Shown here one piece after another: positions 1 through 7,050 of a stretch of DNA of 9,300 bases. Numbering within the stretch: the first letter of the stretch is position 1; each line of letters opens with the position of its first letter. The notes below the pieces were generated by a model, which saw only the letters and a list, made by a program, of their open reading frames with translations, made no database searches and had not been told where the DNA came from. Origin of the DNA: Erythrobacter sp. (lineage in GTDB: Bacteria > Pseudomonadota > Alphaproteobacteria > Sphingomonadales > Sphingomonadaceae); contig JANQTR010000254.1 of assembly GCA_030731635.1 (NCBI GenBank), positions 1 through 9,300 on the forward strand, written 5' to 3'. The position numbers and the translations under genes are program-made.

Positions 1-16
1 GGTGGCACGGGCATGA
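1..16 (+). CDS. 3' end of an upstream gene (partial)
   Basis: The first bases can be read as the end of an upstream reading frame, Val-Ala-Arg-Ala-stop, whose TGA (14-16) overlaps the ATG of the DUF58 gene (13-15) as ATGA. The same ATGA overlap occurs at two later junctions of this operon, which is why I believe it. Its identity cannot be read from four residues. Established context, where DUF58 genes usually follow a MoxR-type AAA+ ATPase gene, makes that the best guess. This is inference only. Confidence 0.4.
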
Positions 17-1368
17 ACATCTGGAACGTGGCGCTGCTGGCGCGGGTGTTCATCCTTACGCCGACCGAGCGCGCGGCGTGGCTGTTTGCGGGTCTTGCGC
101 CGGTTGCCGTCGTGATCGCGGCGAGCGCGCCAGGGGCGTGGGTGATCGCGCCGCTGATTGGCGCAGCGCTGCTTGCGCTGGTGGTGATCGACGCGCTGCT
201 GGCGGGCCGCAGCGCTGGGTGGGATATCCACGCGCCGCCTGATGTGGAGGTCGGTCAGCCTGCCATCCTTGGTGTAACCGCGCGCTTTGCCAGCGGCACT
301 CAGCGCAAGGTTGCAGCAGCATTGGCCTGTGATCCGCGCCTTGCCCCCGGGGGGCGCGTGACCATAGCGCTTGCTCCCAGAGCCAATGAACCCGGCTGGC
401 GGGGGGAGACGACGGTAACCCCAGACCGACGCGGCACCGCCGCTGTCACCCGCGCATGGCTGCGCTGGGAAGGGCCGCTGGGCCTCGGCGCGCGCCAGAT
501 CGCTTACCCACTGGAACAGGCGGTGCGGATATGGCCGGACCTGTCCCCGGTGCGGTCACCCGATTTGCAGACGTTCCTGCGCAATGCCCAATTGGGCCTG
601 ATCGCCCGGCGCATCCGCGGCGAAGGCACCCAGTTCGAAGCGCTCAGCGAATACGAGCCCGGCATGGACCGCCGCCGGATCGATTGGAAAGCCAGCGCCC
701 GCCACACCCGCCTGTTCGCGCGTGAGAATGAAAGCGAGCGCAACAACCAGATCATGTTCGCATTTGATTGCGGGCAGGCAATGTGCGAGCCGGTTGATGG
801 CCTGCCGCGGATCGACCGTGCGGTGTCTGCCGCGCTGACCTGCGCCTATGTTGCGCTCAAGGGCGGGGACAAATGCGCGCTGTTCGGCTTTGCCCAGCGC
901 CCGCAGGTAATGACACCTTTCATCGGTGATGCCCGCGCCTTCCACCGCCTGCAAAGCGCGGCCGCCGGGCTGGATTATCAGGCGACCGAGCCCAATTTCA
1001 CCCTGGCGCTCGCCACCTTGACCGCAAAGCTCAAGCGCCGGTCGCTGGTGGTGCTGTTTTCCGATTTCACCGACCCCACCAGCGCCGAACTGATGGTCGA
1101 AAGCCTCGGGCGGCTGGTGAACAAGCATCTGGTGCTATTTGTGACCATCACCGATAGCGAGATCGAAGACCTGATCGCAGCCCCACCTGCCGATATCACT
1201 ACGATTGCCCGCAGCGTAACCGCCGATACCCTGGCGCAGCAACGCAAGCTGGTGTTGGGGCGACTGCGGCGCATGGGGGTGGACGTGATCGAGGCCCCTT
1301 GGGAGGCGATTGGGCCGCGCCTGATCGACCGTTATTTCGCCATCCGCGCCAGCGAAGCAATAGGATGA
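13..1368 (+). CDS. DUF58 domain-containing membrane-anchored protein (VWA-like fold)
   Basis: The protein has 451 residues. Two N-terminal hydrophobic segments (about 21-39 and 42-59) would anchor it in the inner membrane. A beta-rich stretch follows, then the DUF58 core. The family signature is clear: RRIRGEGTQFEALSEY, then IDWKASAR at 223-230, then the strand ending in D252-C-G-Q-A-M, a degenerate form of the DxSxS metal-site motif of von Willebrand A domains. A later LVVLFSDFTD strand also fits that fold. The molecular function of DUF58 is not established; these proteins typically work next to MoxR AAA+ ATPases and are thought to act in folding or stress response of envelope components. 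Length and domain order are normal. It is first in the visible operon, 7 bases before the SpoIIM-family gene. The start at 13 is supported by the ATGA overlap; no strong ribosome-binding site is visible in the 12 bases upstream. Confidence 0.93.
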   Translation: MNIWNVALLARVFILTPTERAAWLFAGLAPVAVVIAASAPGAWVIAPLIGAALLALVVIDALLAGRSAGWDIHAPPDVEVGQPAILGVTARFASGTQRKVAAALACDPRLAPGGRVTIALAPRANEPGWRGETTVTPDRRGTAAVTRAWLRWEGPLGLGARQIAYPLEQAVRIWPDLSPVRSPDLQTFLRNAQLGLIARRIRGEGTQFEALSEYEPGMDRRRIDWKASARHTRLFARENESERNNQIMFAFDCGQAMCEPVDGLPRIDRAVSAALTCAYVALKGGDKCALFGFAQRPQVMTPFIGDARAFHRLQSAAAGLDYQATEPNFTLALATLTAKLKRRSLVVLFSDFTDPTSAELMVESLGRLVNKHLVLFVTITDSEIEDLIAAPPADITTIARSVTADTLAQQRKLVLGRLRRMGVDVIEAPWEAIGPRLIDRYFAIRASEAIG

Positions 1369-1375
1369 GGGGCGA

Positions 1376-2443
1376 ATGAAGGCACCAAGCATCTCGTCAT
1401 GGTTCGGGCGCGGCGAAATTGCTGCCCCGCCCGATATCGAAAGCGCGGCGCTGCGCTCCGACCGCTTTCGGATCGAGCGGGAGGGAGATTGGCGCCGGCT
1501 GGAAGACATCGTCAAGCGGATGGAGAGCGGCGGATTGCGCCGTATCGCCGATGAAGATCTGATTGCACTGCCAACGCTCTATCGCACCGCAGCATCCAGC
1601 CTTGCGGTGGCACGCGAAACATCGCTTGATGCAGCAACGCTCGCCTATCTCGAAGGGCTGGTGCAGCGCGCGTGGTTCCAGGTTTACGGGCCGCGCCAGG
1701 GCTTTTCCCGCTGGCTGCGCGATTTCCTGCTGGGCGGATGGAGCCGCGCCGTGCGTGAAATCTGGCTTGATATCTGTATCGCGCTGTTCGTGATGGTGGC
1801 GGGCGCGATTGTCGGCTGGCTGCTCGTCGCGCAGGACGAGGCGTGGTATTATCGGCTTGTGCCGGGCGGATTGGCCGACACCCGCGTGCCGGGTGCCTCA
1901 CGCGAAGACTTGCTGGCGACGCTCGCGACCGAAGAAAGCGCGGCGGGCCTATCGAGCTTTGCCGCGCAATTGTTCAGCAACAATTCGGGGGTGTGCATCC
2001 TCGCCTTTGCGCTGGGGTTTGCCTTTGGTATCCCGTCGCTGATGCTGATGGTGCACAATATGGCGATGCTGGGCGCGCTGCTGTGGCTGTTTGCGGGGCA
2101 GGGCCTGCTGACTGAAGTGTCGGCATGGCTGAGCGTTCACGGCACGACCGAATTGTTCGGCATTCTGCTGTCAGGCGCGGCGGGCCTGCATATCGGACGG
2201 GCGATGGCGTTTCCGGGCACCCGCCCGGTGCTGGCCGCCGCAAGCGAGGCCGGGCGGCGCGGCGCGGTGGTGATGGTCGGCGTGGTGATCATGATGATCG
2301 TTGCTGCCATTCTCGAAGCCTTCCCGCGCCAGTTGGTCGAAGGCACCGGCAACCGGTTTGTGATCGGCGGCGCGATGCTGATCTTCTGGCTTTCGTACTT
2401 TTTCTTCTATCGCCCGCGCCGCGCGCTCGAGAACGAGGGATGA
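1376..2443 (+). CDS. Stage II sporulation protein M (SpoIIM/DUF95) family membrane protein
   Basis: The protein has 355 residues. A soluble N-terminal domain (about 1-125) carries the family pattern of WRRLEDIV, LYRTAASSLAVAR and LVQRAWFQVYG. Several membrane segments follow, at about 129-152, 206-246, 258-278, 295-315 and 328-347. The segment with H255-G-T-T-E259 and the following LLSGAAGLHIG is the most recognisable part of the family. In Bacillus, SpoIIM belongs to the peptidoglycan-remodelling engulfment complex. This organism is not expected to sporulate, and the role of proteobacterial relatives is unknown; they recur beside DUF58, MoxR and RDD genes. A GAGGGG stretch just before the ATG (1367-1372) is a plausible ribosome-binding site. 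The stop codon overlaps the next gene's ATG as ATGA, suggesting translational coupling. Confidence 0.92.
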   Translation: MKAPSISSWFGRGEIAAPPDIESAALRSDRFRIEREGDWRRLEDIVKRMESGGLRRIADEDLIALPTLYRTAASSLAVARETSLDAATLAYLEGLVQRAWFQVYGPRQGFSRWLRDFLLGGWSRAVREIWLDICIALFVMVAGAIVGWLLVAQDEAWYYRLVPGGLADTRVPGASREDLLATLATEESAAGLSSFAAQLFSNNSGVCILAFALGFAFGIPSLMLMVHNMAMLGALLWLFAGQGLLTEVSAWLSVHGTTELFGILLSGAAGLHIGRAMAFPGTRPVLAAASEAGRRGAVVMVGVVIMMIVAAILEAFPRQLVEGTGNRFVIGGAMLIFWLSYFFFYRPRRALENEG

Positions 2444-3375
2444 GCGCGGCTGCCAAGCCCCTTGTCGCCGATAAGCGCGCCCGCATGCTGGTAACGCCCG
2501 AGGGCATTGTGCTGCCGATAATGCTTGCCTCGCGCGGCAGCCGGGCGGGGGCGTTGATCCTTGATGTGATCATCATCTTTACCAGCGCCATCGCCTTTCT
2601 GTTGGCGTTGATCTGGATCGCGGGCGGAATGCTCGAAGGCACTGCGCTTGATCCCAGCGGAGCACCGCAAGGGGCGAAGGAATTTCTCCAAATCCTGCTG
2701 GTGCTGGTGCTGTTCTGCGGATGGTATGGCTATTTTCTGGTGCAGGAGCTTGGCCCGCGCGGCGCTACGCTGGGTAAGCGCATCACCGGTATCCGCATCG
2801 CCGCGCGCGGCGGCGGACGGCTGACCGCCGAGGCGGTGATCGCCCGCAACCTGCTGCGCGATATCGAGATTTTCTACCCACTGATCGCGTTGCTGGTGGT
2901 GTTGGTCCAGAGCCAGAATGGCGAAGATGTGGGCTTGCTGGGCTGGGCGATGACCGGGTGGTTTGCACTGTTCCTGCTGTTCCCGTTCTTTAACCGCGAT
3001 GCCTTGCGCGCGGGCGACATCATCGCTGGCACCTGGGTGGTCGAACGCCCGCGCGCAAAACTGCCCGAAGTGCTTTCGACCCAGGGCGCCGCCGCGGTGC
3101 GCGGGGCGAGCGAAGTGACTGGTGCGCGCTATAGCTTTGGTGAGGCGGAGCTGGCAGTTTACGGTGAAAAGGAGCTGCAAACGCTTGAGCGGATGCTGCG
3201 CGATGCCGAACCTGCCGCGCTGGCGACAGTGCATGCCACGATCTGCCGCAAGCTCGGGTGGGAGCCCGGCGCAGGAGACGAGCGGGCTTTCCTTGAAGCT
3301 TTCTACGCGCAATTACGTGCCAAGCTCGAAGGCGACATGCGCTTCGGCAAACGCAAGGCGGACAAGTTCTCATGA
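2440..3375 (+). CDS. RDD family membrane protein
   Basis: The protein has 311 residues when started at the ATG that overlaps the preceding stop (ATGA, 2440-2443). The open frame extends upstream to 2125 without a stop, but that part lies on the SpoIIM-family coding sequence and is a shadow. The RDD domain has its hallmarks: R35...D42 at the start of TM1 (about 36-62), a second membrane segment (about 80-103) followed by G108-A-T-L-G-K-R, a third hydrophobic region (about 145-183), and the closing R190-A-G-D-I-I-A-G-T. A predicted cytoplasmic tail of about 110 residues follows, rich in charged residues (YGEKELQTLERMLRD, then FLEAFYAQLRAKLEGDMRFG). Function is unknown in general; some RDD proteins have been linked to ion transport. 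The GAGGG directly against the ATG is too close to be an ideal ribosome-binding site, so coupling to upstream translation is likely. Confidence 0.9.
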   Translation: MSAAAKPLVADKRARMLVTPEGIVLPIMLASRGSRAGALILDVIIIFTSAIAFLLALIWIAGGMLEGTALDPSGAPQGAKEFLQILLVLVLFCGWYGYFLVQELGPRGATLGKRITGIRIAARGGGRLTAEAVIARNLLRDIEIFYPLIALLVVLVQSQNGEDVGLLGWAMTGWFALFLLFPFFNRDALRAGDIIAGTWVVERPRAKLPEVLSTQGAAAVRGASEVTGARYSFGEAELAVYGEKELQTLERMLRDAEPAALATVHATICRKLGWEPGAGDERAFLEAFYAQLRAKLEGDMRFGKRKADKFS

Positions 3376-4304
3376 GCATCGATCGGCGACATTTCCTTGG
3401 CGGCACGCTGGCGCTGGGCGCGACCGCCTGCATCCCGCCGGACCAGAGCCCGATTGGACGGCTTGCGGCGGAACTGCGGATTATCGAGGCTGCAGGGAAA
3501 GGCACGCTCGGGGTTGAGATTTACGATACGGTCAGCGGGCAATCGGTCGGGATCAACCGCGACCGGCGGTTCGGCCATGCGTCATCCTTCAAGCTTTCGC
3601 TCGTCGCGATGGTGCTGGCGCTGGAAGCGCAGGGCAAGATCGACGCCGACCGCCGCGTGACGTGGAGCGAGGCGGAGCTGATGCACATCTCCCCCTTCAC
3701 CACTGAACGACTGGGGCAAGGGGCAACCTTGCGCGAACTGGCCCGCGCAACGCAGATCATGTCGGACAATGCAGCGGCCAATGTGTTGCTGCGCGAACTG
3801 GGCGGTCCGGCGGCGCTGACCGCGTTCTGGCGCAGTATCGGCGATGAGGTGAGCCGGCTTGACCGCAACGAGCCGGAAATGAACATCGTCCCCCCGGCTG
3901 AATTCCGCGACACCACCACGCCTGCGGCAATGGCGCGCACCGTGGCGAAGCTGGTTTACGGCGATGTCCTGCCCGACACAACGCGCGCCGAACTGAAAAG
4001 CTGGATGATCGCCACCGAAACCGGCCTGCGCCGGGTGCGTGCCGGGCTACCCGAAGGCTGGATCGTGGGCGACAAGACAGGCACCAGCGGGTTGGTAGGC
4101 ACCGAGGGCAACTACATCGACATCGGCTTTGCCGAAGGGCCAAAGGGCCAGCCGCCGATCACCTTCGCCTGCTATTTCCGCCTGCGTCAGGCGGGCGGCG
4201 ACATGCAGGCCCGCGGCGAACTGGCGCTGTCGCGAATCGGCAAGGTGATCAAGGAATTCGCCGAGCCCGAACGCGGCTTGCCGCTGGTGGGGAAGCTCTA
4301 TTGA
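3372..4304 (+). CDS. Class A beta-lactamase (serine hydrolase), putative Tat lipoprotein
   Basis: The protein has 310 residues and should hydrolyse the beta-lactam ring in the periplasm. All class A landmarks are present: S71-S-F-K74 (nucleophile and general base), S131-D-N133, the omega-loop E167-P-E-M-N171 (deacylation glutamate), and K235-T-G-T. R165 and D180, which pin the omega loop in TEM enzymes, are also kept. The stretch RDTTTPAAMA is nearly TEM-like. The loop after KTGTSG is a few residues longer than in TEM, as in the PER-like A2 group. The position equivalent to Ambler 105 is Ile106 rather than Tyr or Trp. The N-terminus D-R5-R6-H-F-L followed by a hydrophobic run and A-T-A-C20 resembles a Tat signal with a lipobox, although Ala rather than Leu sits at -3. 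The ATG overlaps the RDD stop (ATGA), so it is the last gene of the envelope operon. Whether it confers resistance or acts on another substrate cannot be read from sequence. Confidence 0.93.
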   Translation: MSIDRRHFLGGTLALGATACIPPDQSPIGRLAAELRIIEAAGKGTLGVEIYDTVSGQSVGINRDRRFGHASSFKLSLVAMVLALEAQGKIDADRRVTWSEAELMHISPFTTERLGQGATLRELARATQIMSDNAAANVLLRELGGPAALTAFWRSIGDEVSRLDRNEPEMNIVPPAEFRDTTTPAAMARTVAKLVYGDVLPDTTRAELKSWMIATETGLRRVRAGLPEGWIVGDKTGTSGLVGTEGNYIDIGFAEGPKGQPPITFACYFRLRQAGGDMQARGELALSRIGKVIKEFAEPERGLPLVGKLY

Positions 4305-4317
4305 GGGGCCACCAAAC

Positions 4318-4383
4318 CCGTTCGTGTCGGGCGAAGTCGAGACACCCGCTCTGAGGCCTCTCGACTACGCTCGAGGCGAACGG
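4318..4383. repeat. REP-like imperfect intergenic inverted repeat
   Basis: Two 24-base arms (4318-4341 and 4360-4383) are inverted copies differing at only a few positions, separated by an 18-base spacer. Each arm also has internal dyad symmetry; the right arm contains CTCGA-CTACGC-TCGAG. The element fills most of the 88-base gap between two convergent genes, a typical place for REP/BIME-type repeats. I recall very similar TCGAGCGAAGTCGA palindromes as common intergenic repeats in sphingomonads and erythrobacters. There is no T-tract, so it is not a classical rho-independent terminator, but the hairpin could stabilise transcript 3' ends or reduce read-through from both sides. Confidence 0.75.
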
Positions 4384-4392
4384 AGGCGGGCA

Positions 4393-5421
4393 TCAATGTT
4401 CCGGCGTGGCCGATGCCTGATCCTCACCGCCAAAAATCGCCACTTCGTTCACCCCCGCGCTGGTCGCGCGGCCGCGATACATTCCGCTGGTGTTGAAGCT
4501 GAAAATCGCTTCGCCATCGGGCGTAACAAGGATCACCCCGCCATCGCCGCCAAGCTCGGCAACTTCGGCCATGACGGAATCGGCAATGTCCTGTGTTCCC
4601 AAAATACCCCGCATCCGCAACCGCGCGCAAATCTCGTGAGCCACCCCGACGCGGATGAAATACTCGCCCCACCCCGTCGCCGACACTGCGCAGGCGCGAT
4701 TATCCGCATAGGTGCCAGCGCCGATCACCGGGGCATCACCGATCCGGCCCCAGCGCTTGCCGGTCATCCCGCCGGTCGACGTGCCCGCCGCCATATTGCC
4801 GTTCTGGTCGAGCGCCACCGCGCCGACCGTGCCAAACTTCAAATCAACGTCGATGGCGGACAACTGCTCCGCCTTCATCCGCTCAAGCGACCTGAGCCGC
4901 GATTCGGTGGCGAAATATTCAGGCGGGGTCACGGCAAAGCCTTGCTCTGCCGCAAATTGCTCGGCCCCAGTGCCCATCAGCATCACATGCGGGCTTTTGG
5001 TGCGTACCGTATCGGCGAGCAGGATCGGGTTCTTGACGGTTTTCACCCCCGCCACCGCGCCTGCGCTGCGGTCACGCCCATCCATGATCGAGGAGTCGAG
5101 CTCGTTCGTCCCCTCCCACGTGAACACTGCGCCCTTGCCCGCATTGAACAGCGGCGAATCTTCCATCGGCATGATCGCGGCCTTGATCGCGTCCATCGCG
5201 CTACCGCCATCGGCGAGCACCTTCGCGCCGGCATCAAGCGCGGCTTGCAACGCGGCCTCATACTCGGCGCGTTTTTCCGGGGTCATGGCATCGCGACTGA
5301 GCGTGCCTGCCCCGCCATGGATCGCCAGCGACCATTTTGGCGCGGGCGGCGGAGCGTCATCTTGAGCAAGAGCGGTGGTGGGCATCAGGGCGAGCGCAAT
5401 CAGCGTGATGAGGTTCTTCAT
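4393..5421 (-). CDS. iaaA: Exported isoaspartyl peptidase / L-asparaginase (Ntn-hydrolase, plant type)
   Basis: The protein has 342 residues. It should cleave isoaspartyl dipeptides and probably L-asparagine after autocatalytic cleavage into alpha and beta subunits. The nucleophile is Thr198 in FGT-VGAVALD, which becomes the beta-subunit N-terminus. Other E. coli EcAIII-equivalent residues are present: T216, R226 and D229 in GRIGDAPVIGAG, and T248-G249. The alpha part starts with the family pattern LAIHGGAG (32-39) and holds PLFNAGKGAVF. A clear signal peptide (MKNLITLIALALMPTTALA, likely cut before Q20) predicts a periplasmic enzyme, unlike cytoplasmic E. coli IaaA. The start is fixed by the signal peptide, but no ribosome-binding site is visible before it. 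The gene converges with the beta-lactamase and diverges from the GNAT gene 75 bases away. The symbol is by family; substrate preference is inferred. Confidence 0.93.
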   Translation of the reverse strand: MKNLITLIALALMPTTALAQDDAPPPAPKWSLAIHGGAGTLSRDAMTPEKRAEYEAALQAALDAGAKVLADGGSAMDAIKAAIMPMEDSPLFNAGKGAVFTWEGTNELDSSIMDGRDRSAGAVAGVKTVKNPILLADTVRTKSPHVMLMGTGAEQFAAEQGFAVTPPEYFATESRLRSLERMKAEQLSAIDVDLKFGTVGAVALDQNGNMAAGTSTGGMTGKRWGRIGDAPVIGAGTYADNRACAVSATGWGEYFIRVGVAHEICARLRMRGILGTQDIADSVMAEVAELGGDGGVILVTPDGEAIFSFNTSGMYRGRATSAGVNEVAIFGGEDQASATPEH

Positions 5422-5460
5422 GGCAGCAGGGTGTAACGCGGCCCTGCACGTTTCGCCAGC

Positions 5461-5488
5461 TTAACAATGCGGGTTCTGCACGCTAGGG
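5461..5488 (+). promoter_or_regulatory. Weak candidate promoter for the GNAT-SDR unit
   Basis: In the 75-base divergent gap, TTAACA (5461-5466) resembles a -35 box (5 of 6 to TTGACA). CTAGGG (5483-5488) lies 16 bases downstream but is a poor match to a -10 box. The pair ends 8 bases before the GNAT start, which would give a very short leader. Position is the main argument; the match is weak. I see no promoter on the opposite strand for the isoaspartyl peptidase gene. Confidence 0.25.
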
Positions 5489-5496
5489 CGAGCGCC

Positions 5497-6009
5497 ATGA
5501 TTCTGCGTCCTGCCACACCCGCCGATGCGCCCGCGCTTGCCGCGCTGGGGGCCGAAACGTTCATCGCCGCATTTGGCCATTTGTACACCGCGGAAGACCT
5601 TGCCGCATTCCTTGCCACTGTGCACGCGCCTGGGCCGGTGGCCGAGGAAATCGCAGGCGACAGCTGCACCCATTGCCTTGCCGAAGAGGGGGGCGAACTG
5701 GTCGCTTATTGCAAACTGCGTTACCCCAGCCACTACACCGCCCATTCCGACGCCAAAAACCCGATCGAACTCGGCCAGCTTTATGCCTTGCCGCAGTTCA
5801 CCGGCACCGGGATCGGGGCCAAGCTGATGGACTGGGCGCTGGGCGTTGCCCGTGCGGGCGGCCATGATGCGGTCTTACTTTCGGTCTATTCCGAGAATTA
5901 CGGCGCGCAGCGGTTCTATCAACGCTATGGCTTTGGCAAGATCGCCGACATCACGTTTCAGGTGGGCGAGCAGCTGGACGCAGAATTCCTCTACGAATTG
6001 AAATTCTAA
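5497..6009 (+). CDS. GNAT family N-acetyltransferase
   Basis: The protein has 170 residues, the usual size for a single GNAT domain. It would transfer an acetyl group from acetyl-CoA to an amine; the substrate cannot be told. The N-terminal MILRPATPADAPALAAL is the standard first strand and helix. The acetyl-CoA pyrophosphate-binding motif A is LYALPQFTGTGIGAKLM, with Q100-x-x-G103-x-G105. Motif B follows as LSVYSENYGAQRFYQRYGF, typical of the family. An in-frame ATG at 5467 would add ten residues (MRVLHARASA) that do not fit the family start, so I prefer 5497, which has an AGGGCGAG stretch upstream. The SDR gene begins 16 bases after the stop, so the two are probably cotranscribed. Confidence 0.88.
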   Translation: MILRPATPADAPALAALGAETFIAAFGHLYTAEDLAAFLATVHAPGPVAEEIAGDSCTHCLAEEGGELVAYCKLRYPSHYTAHSDAKNPIELGQLYALPQFTGTGIGAKLMDWALGVARAGGHDAVLLSVYSENYGAQRFYQRYGFGKIADITFQVGEQLDAEFLYELKF

Positions 6010-6025
6010 GCTTGGGAGAGCGAAC

Positions 6026-6988
6026 ATGAGCGGATTTGGCTGGGAAAGCACCACCGATGATGTGCTGGCGGGCAAGGACCTGTCGGGACAAACCGTGTTC
6101 ATCACCGGGGCCAATTCGGGGCTGGGTCAGGAAACCGCGCGGGCGATGGCGGCCAAGGGCGCGCATATCGTGATGGCGGGGCGCGATCAGGCCAAGCTGG
6201 ACGAAGCGGTGGCAGCGATCACGGCCAGCGTGCCGCAAGCGCAGCTCGACACGCTCACCGTCGATCTCGGCTCGCTCGAAAGCATCCGCGCCGCGACCTC
6301 GCGCGCGCGCCAGCGCTTCGCCAAGATCGATATCCTGATCAACAATGCGGGCGTGATGGCATGCCCCTTCCTGCACACCCATGACGGGTTCGAGATGCAG
6401 TTCGGCACCAACCACCTCGGCCACTTCGCGCTTACTGCTGAGCTCATGCCGCTGATTGAACGCGGCAGTGCCAAGCGCATCGTCAACCTCTCCAGCCGCG
6501 GGCACCACTTCGCGCCGGTCGATTTTGACGATCCCAACTTCCAGCATCGCCCCTATGATCCGTGGATCAGCTACGGCCAGTCGAAGACCGCCAACGTGCT
6601 GTTTACCGTCGGACTGGAACAGCATTTCGCGGTGCTAGGCATCCACGCCTATGCGGTGCATCCGGGCGGAATCCAGACCAATCTCGGCCGCCACATGACC
6701 CCGGAGATGATCGAGGCGCTGATGGCGCGTGTTACCTCGCATGATACGGGCTTTCAGTGGAAGACCATCCCGCAAGGCGCAGCCACCAGCTGCTGGGCGG
6801 CAACCGCCGAAGAGCTGGAAGGCGGTTCAGGCGCCGGGGGCGGGGTCTATTGCGAGGATTGCCATGTCGCCGACGTAGACGACGAATCCGCCACGGGCGG
6901 AGTTCGCTCCTACGCAGTCAATTCGTCTTATGCCGAACAGTTGTGGACGTTGAGCGAGAAGCTGACCGGAGCGGCATTTCCGGAGTGA
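6026..6988 (+). CDS. SDR family oxidoreductase, retinol-dehydrogenase-like
   Basis: The protein has 320 residues with a Rossmann fold. The cofactor motif is T27-G-A-N-S-G-L-G34. R53 after the second strand (MAGRD) favours NADP(H). N106-N-A-G109 is the structural motif, S156/S157 in VNLSSRGHH supply the catalytic serine, and Y183-G-Q-S-K187 is the YxxxK pair. The insertion between the serine and YxxxK and the phrase FGTNHLGHF are typical of the retinol dehydrogenase/WWOX-like branch, often annotated as general oxidoreductases. The substrate is unknown; an alcohol or ketone with a lipophilic chain is possible. A good ribosome-binding site, GGGAGAG (6014-6020), lies 5 bases before the ATG. It is the second gene of a unit with the GNAT gene. 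Nothing is truncated or missing. Confidence 0.9.
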   Translation: MSGFGWESTTDDVLAGKDLSGQTVFITGANSGLGQETARAMAAKGAHIVMAGRDQAKLDEAVAAITASVPQAQLDTLTVDLGSLESIRAATSRARQRFAKIDILINNAGVMACPFLHTHDGFEMQFGTNHLGHFALTAELMPLIERGSAKRIVNLSSRGHHFAPVDFDDPNFQHRPYDPWISYGQSKTANVLFTVGLEQHFAVLGIHAYAVHPGGIQTNLGRHMTPEMIEALMARVTSHDTGFQWKTIPQGAATSCWAATAEELEGGSGAGGGVYCEDCHVADVDDESATGGVRSYAVNSSYAEQLWTLSEKLTGAAFPE

Positions 6989-7020
6989 TCGCACCAATGT
7001 GCCTCAAACGCCGATCACTC
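6983..7020. terminator. Inverted repeat between convergent genes, possible bidirectional terminator
   Basis: GAGTGATCG (6983-6991) and its perfect inverse CGATCACTC (7012-7020) flank a 20-base loop. The loop start includes a small nested GCAC-CAAT-GTGC hairpin. The left arm contains the SDR stop codon. It lies in the 62-base gap between the convergent SDR and transporter genes. There is no T-run on either strand, so a rho-independent terminator is uncertain; it could instead be an RNA 3'-end structure. Confidence 0.35.
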
Positions 7021-7050
7021 TGATCAGGGCGAGCCGTCAACCGGGGCGGA

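Noticed and set aside
556..1128. Minus strand open frame (190 codons) within the DUF58 gene
   Set aside because: It is antisense to a conserved DUF58 core, with no domain pattern and no independent start signals.
2125..2439. N-terminal extension of the RDD open frame
   Set aside because: This part overlaps the SpoIIM-family coding sequence in another frame and translates to Arg-rich nonsense. The ATGA-coupled ATG at 2440 is the better start.
2407..3312. Minus strand open frame (301 codons) over the RDD gene
   Set aside because: It is antisense to a gene with clear RDD motifs and correct operon spacing, and the translation has His/Gln/Arg-rich, non-protein-like composition.
4324..5436. Long + strand open frame (370 codons) opposite the isoaspartyl peptidase
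   Set aside because: It is fully antisense to a gene with all catalytic residues. The translation is rich in Arg, His and Ala with no recognisable domain. High GC content commonly keeps such shadow frames open.
5444..5482. CTGCACG direct repeat (5444-5450 and 5476-5482) in the divergent gap
   Set aside because: Seven bases repeated twice in a GC-rich gap is expected by chance often enough, and there is no symmetry or promoter overlap to support an operator.
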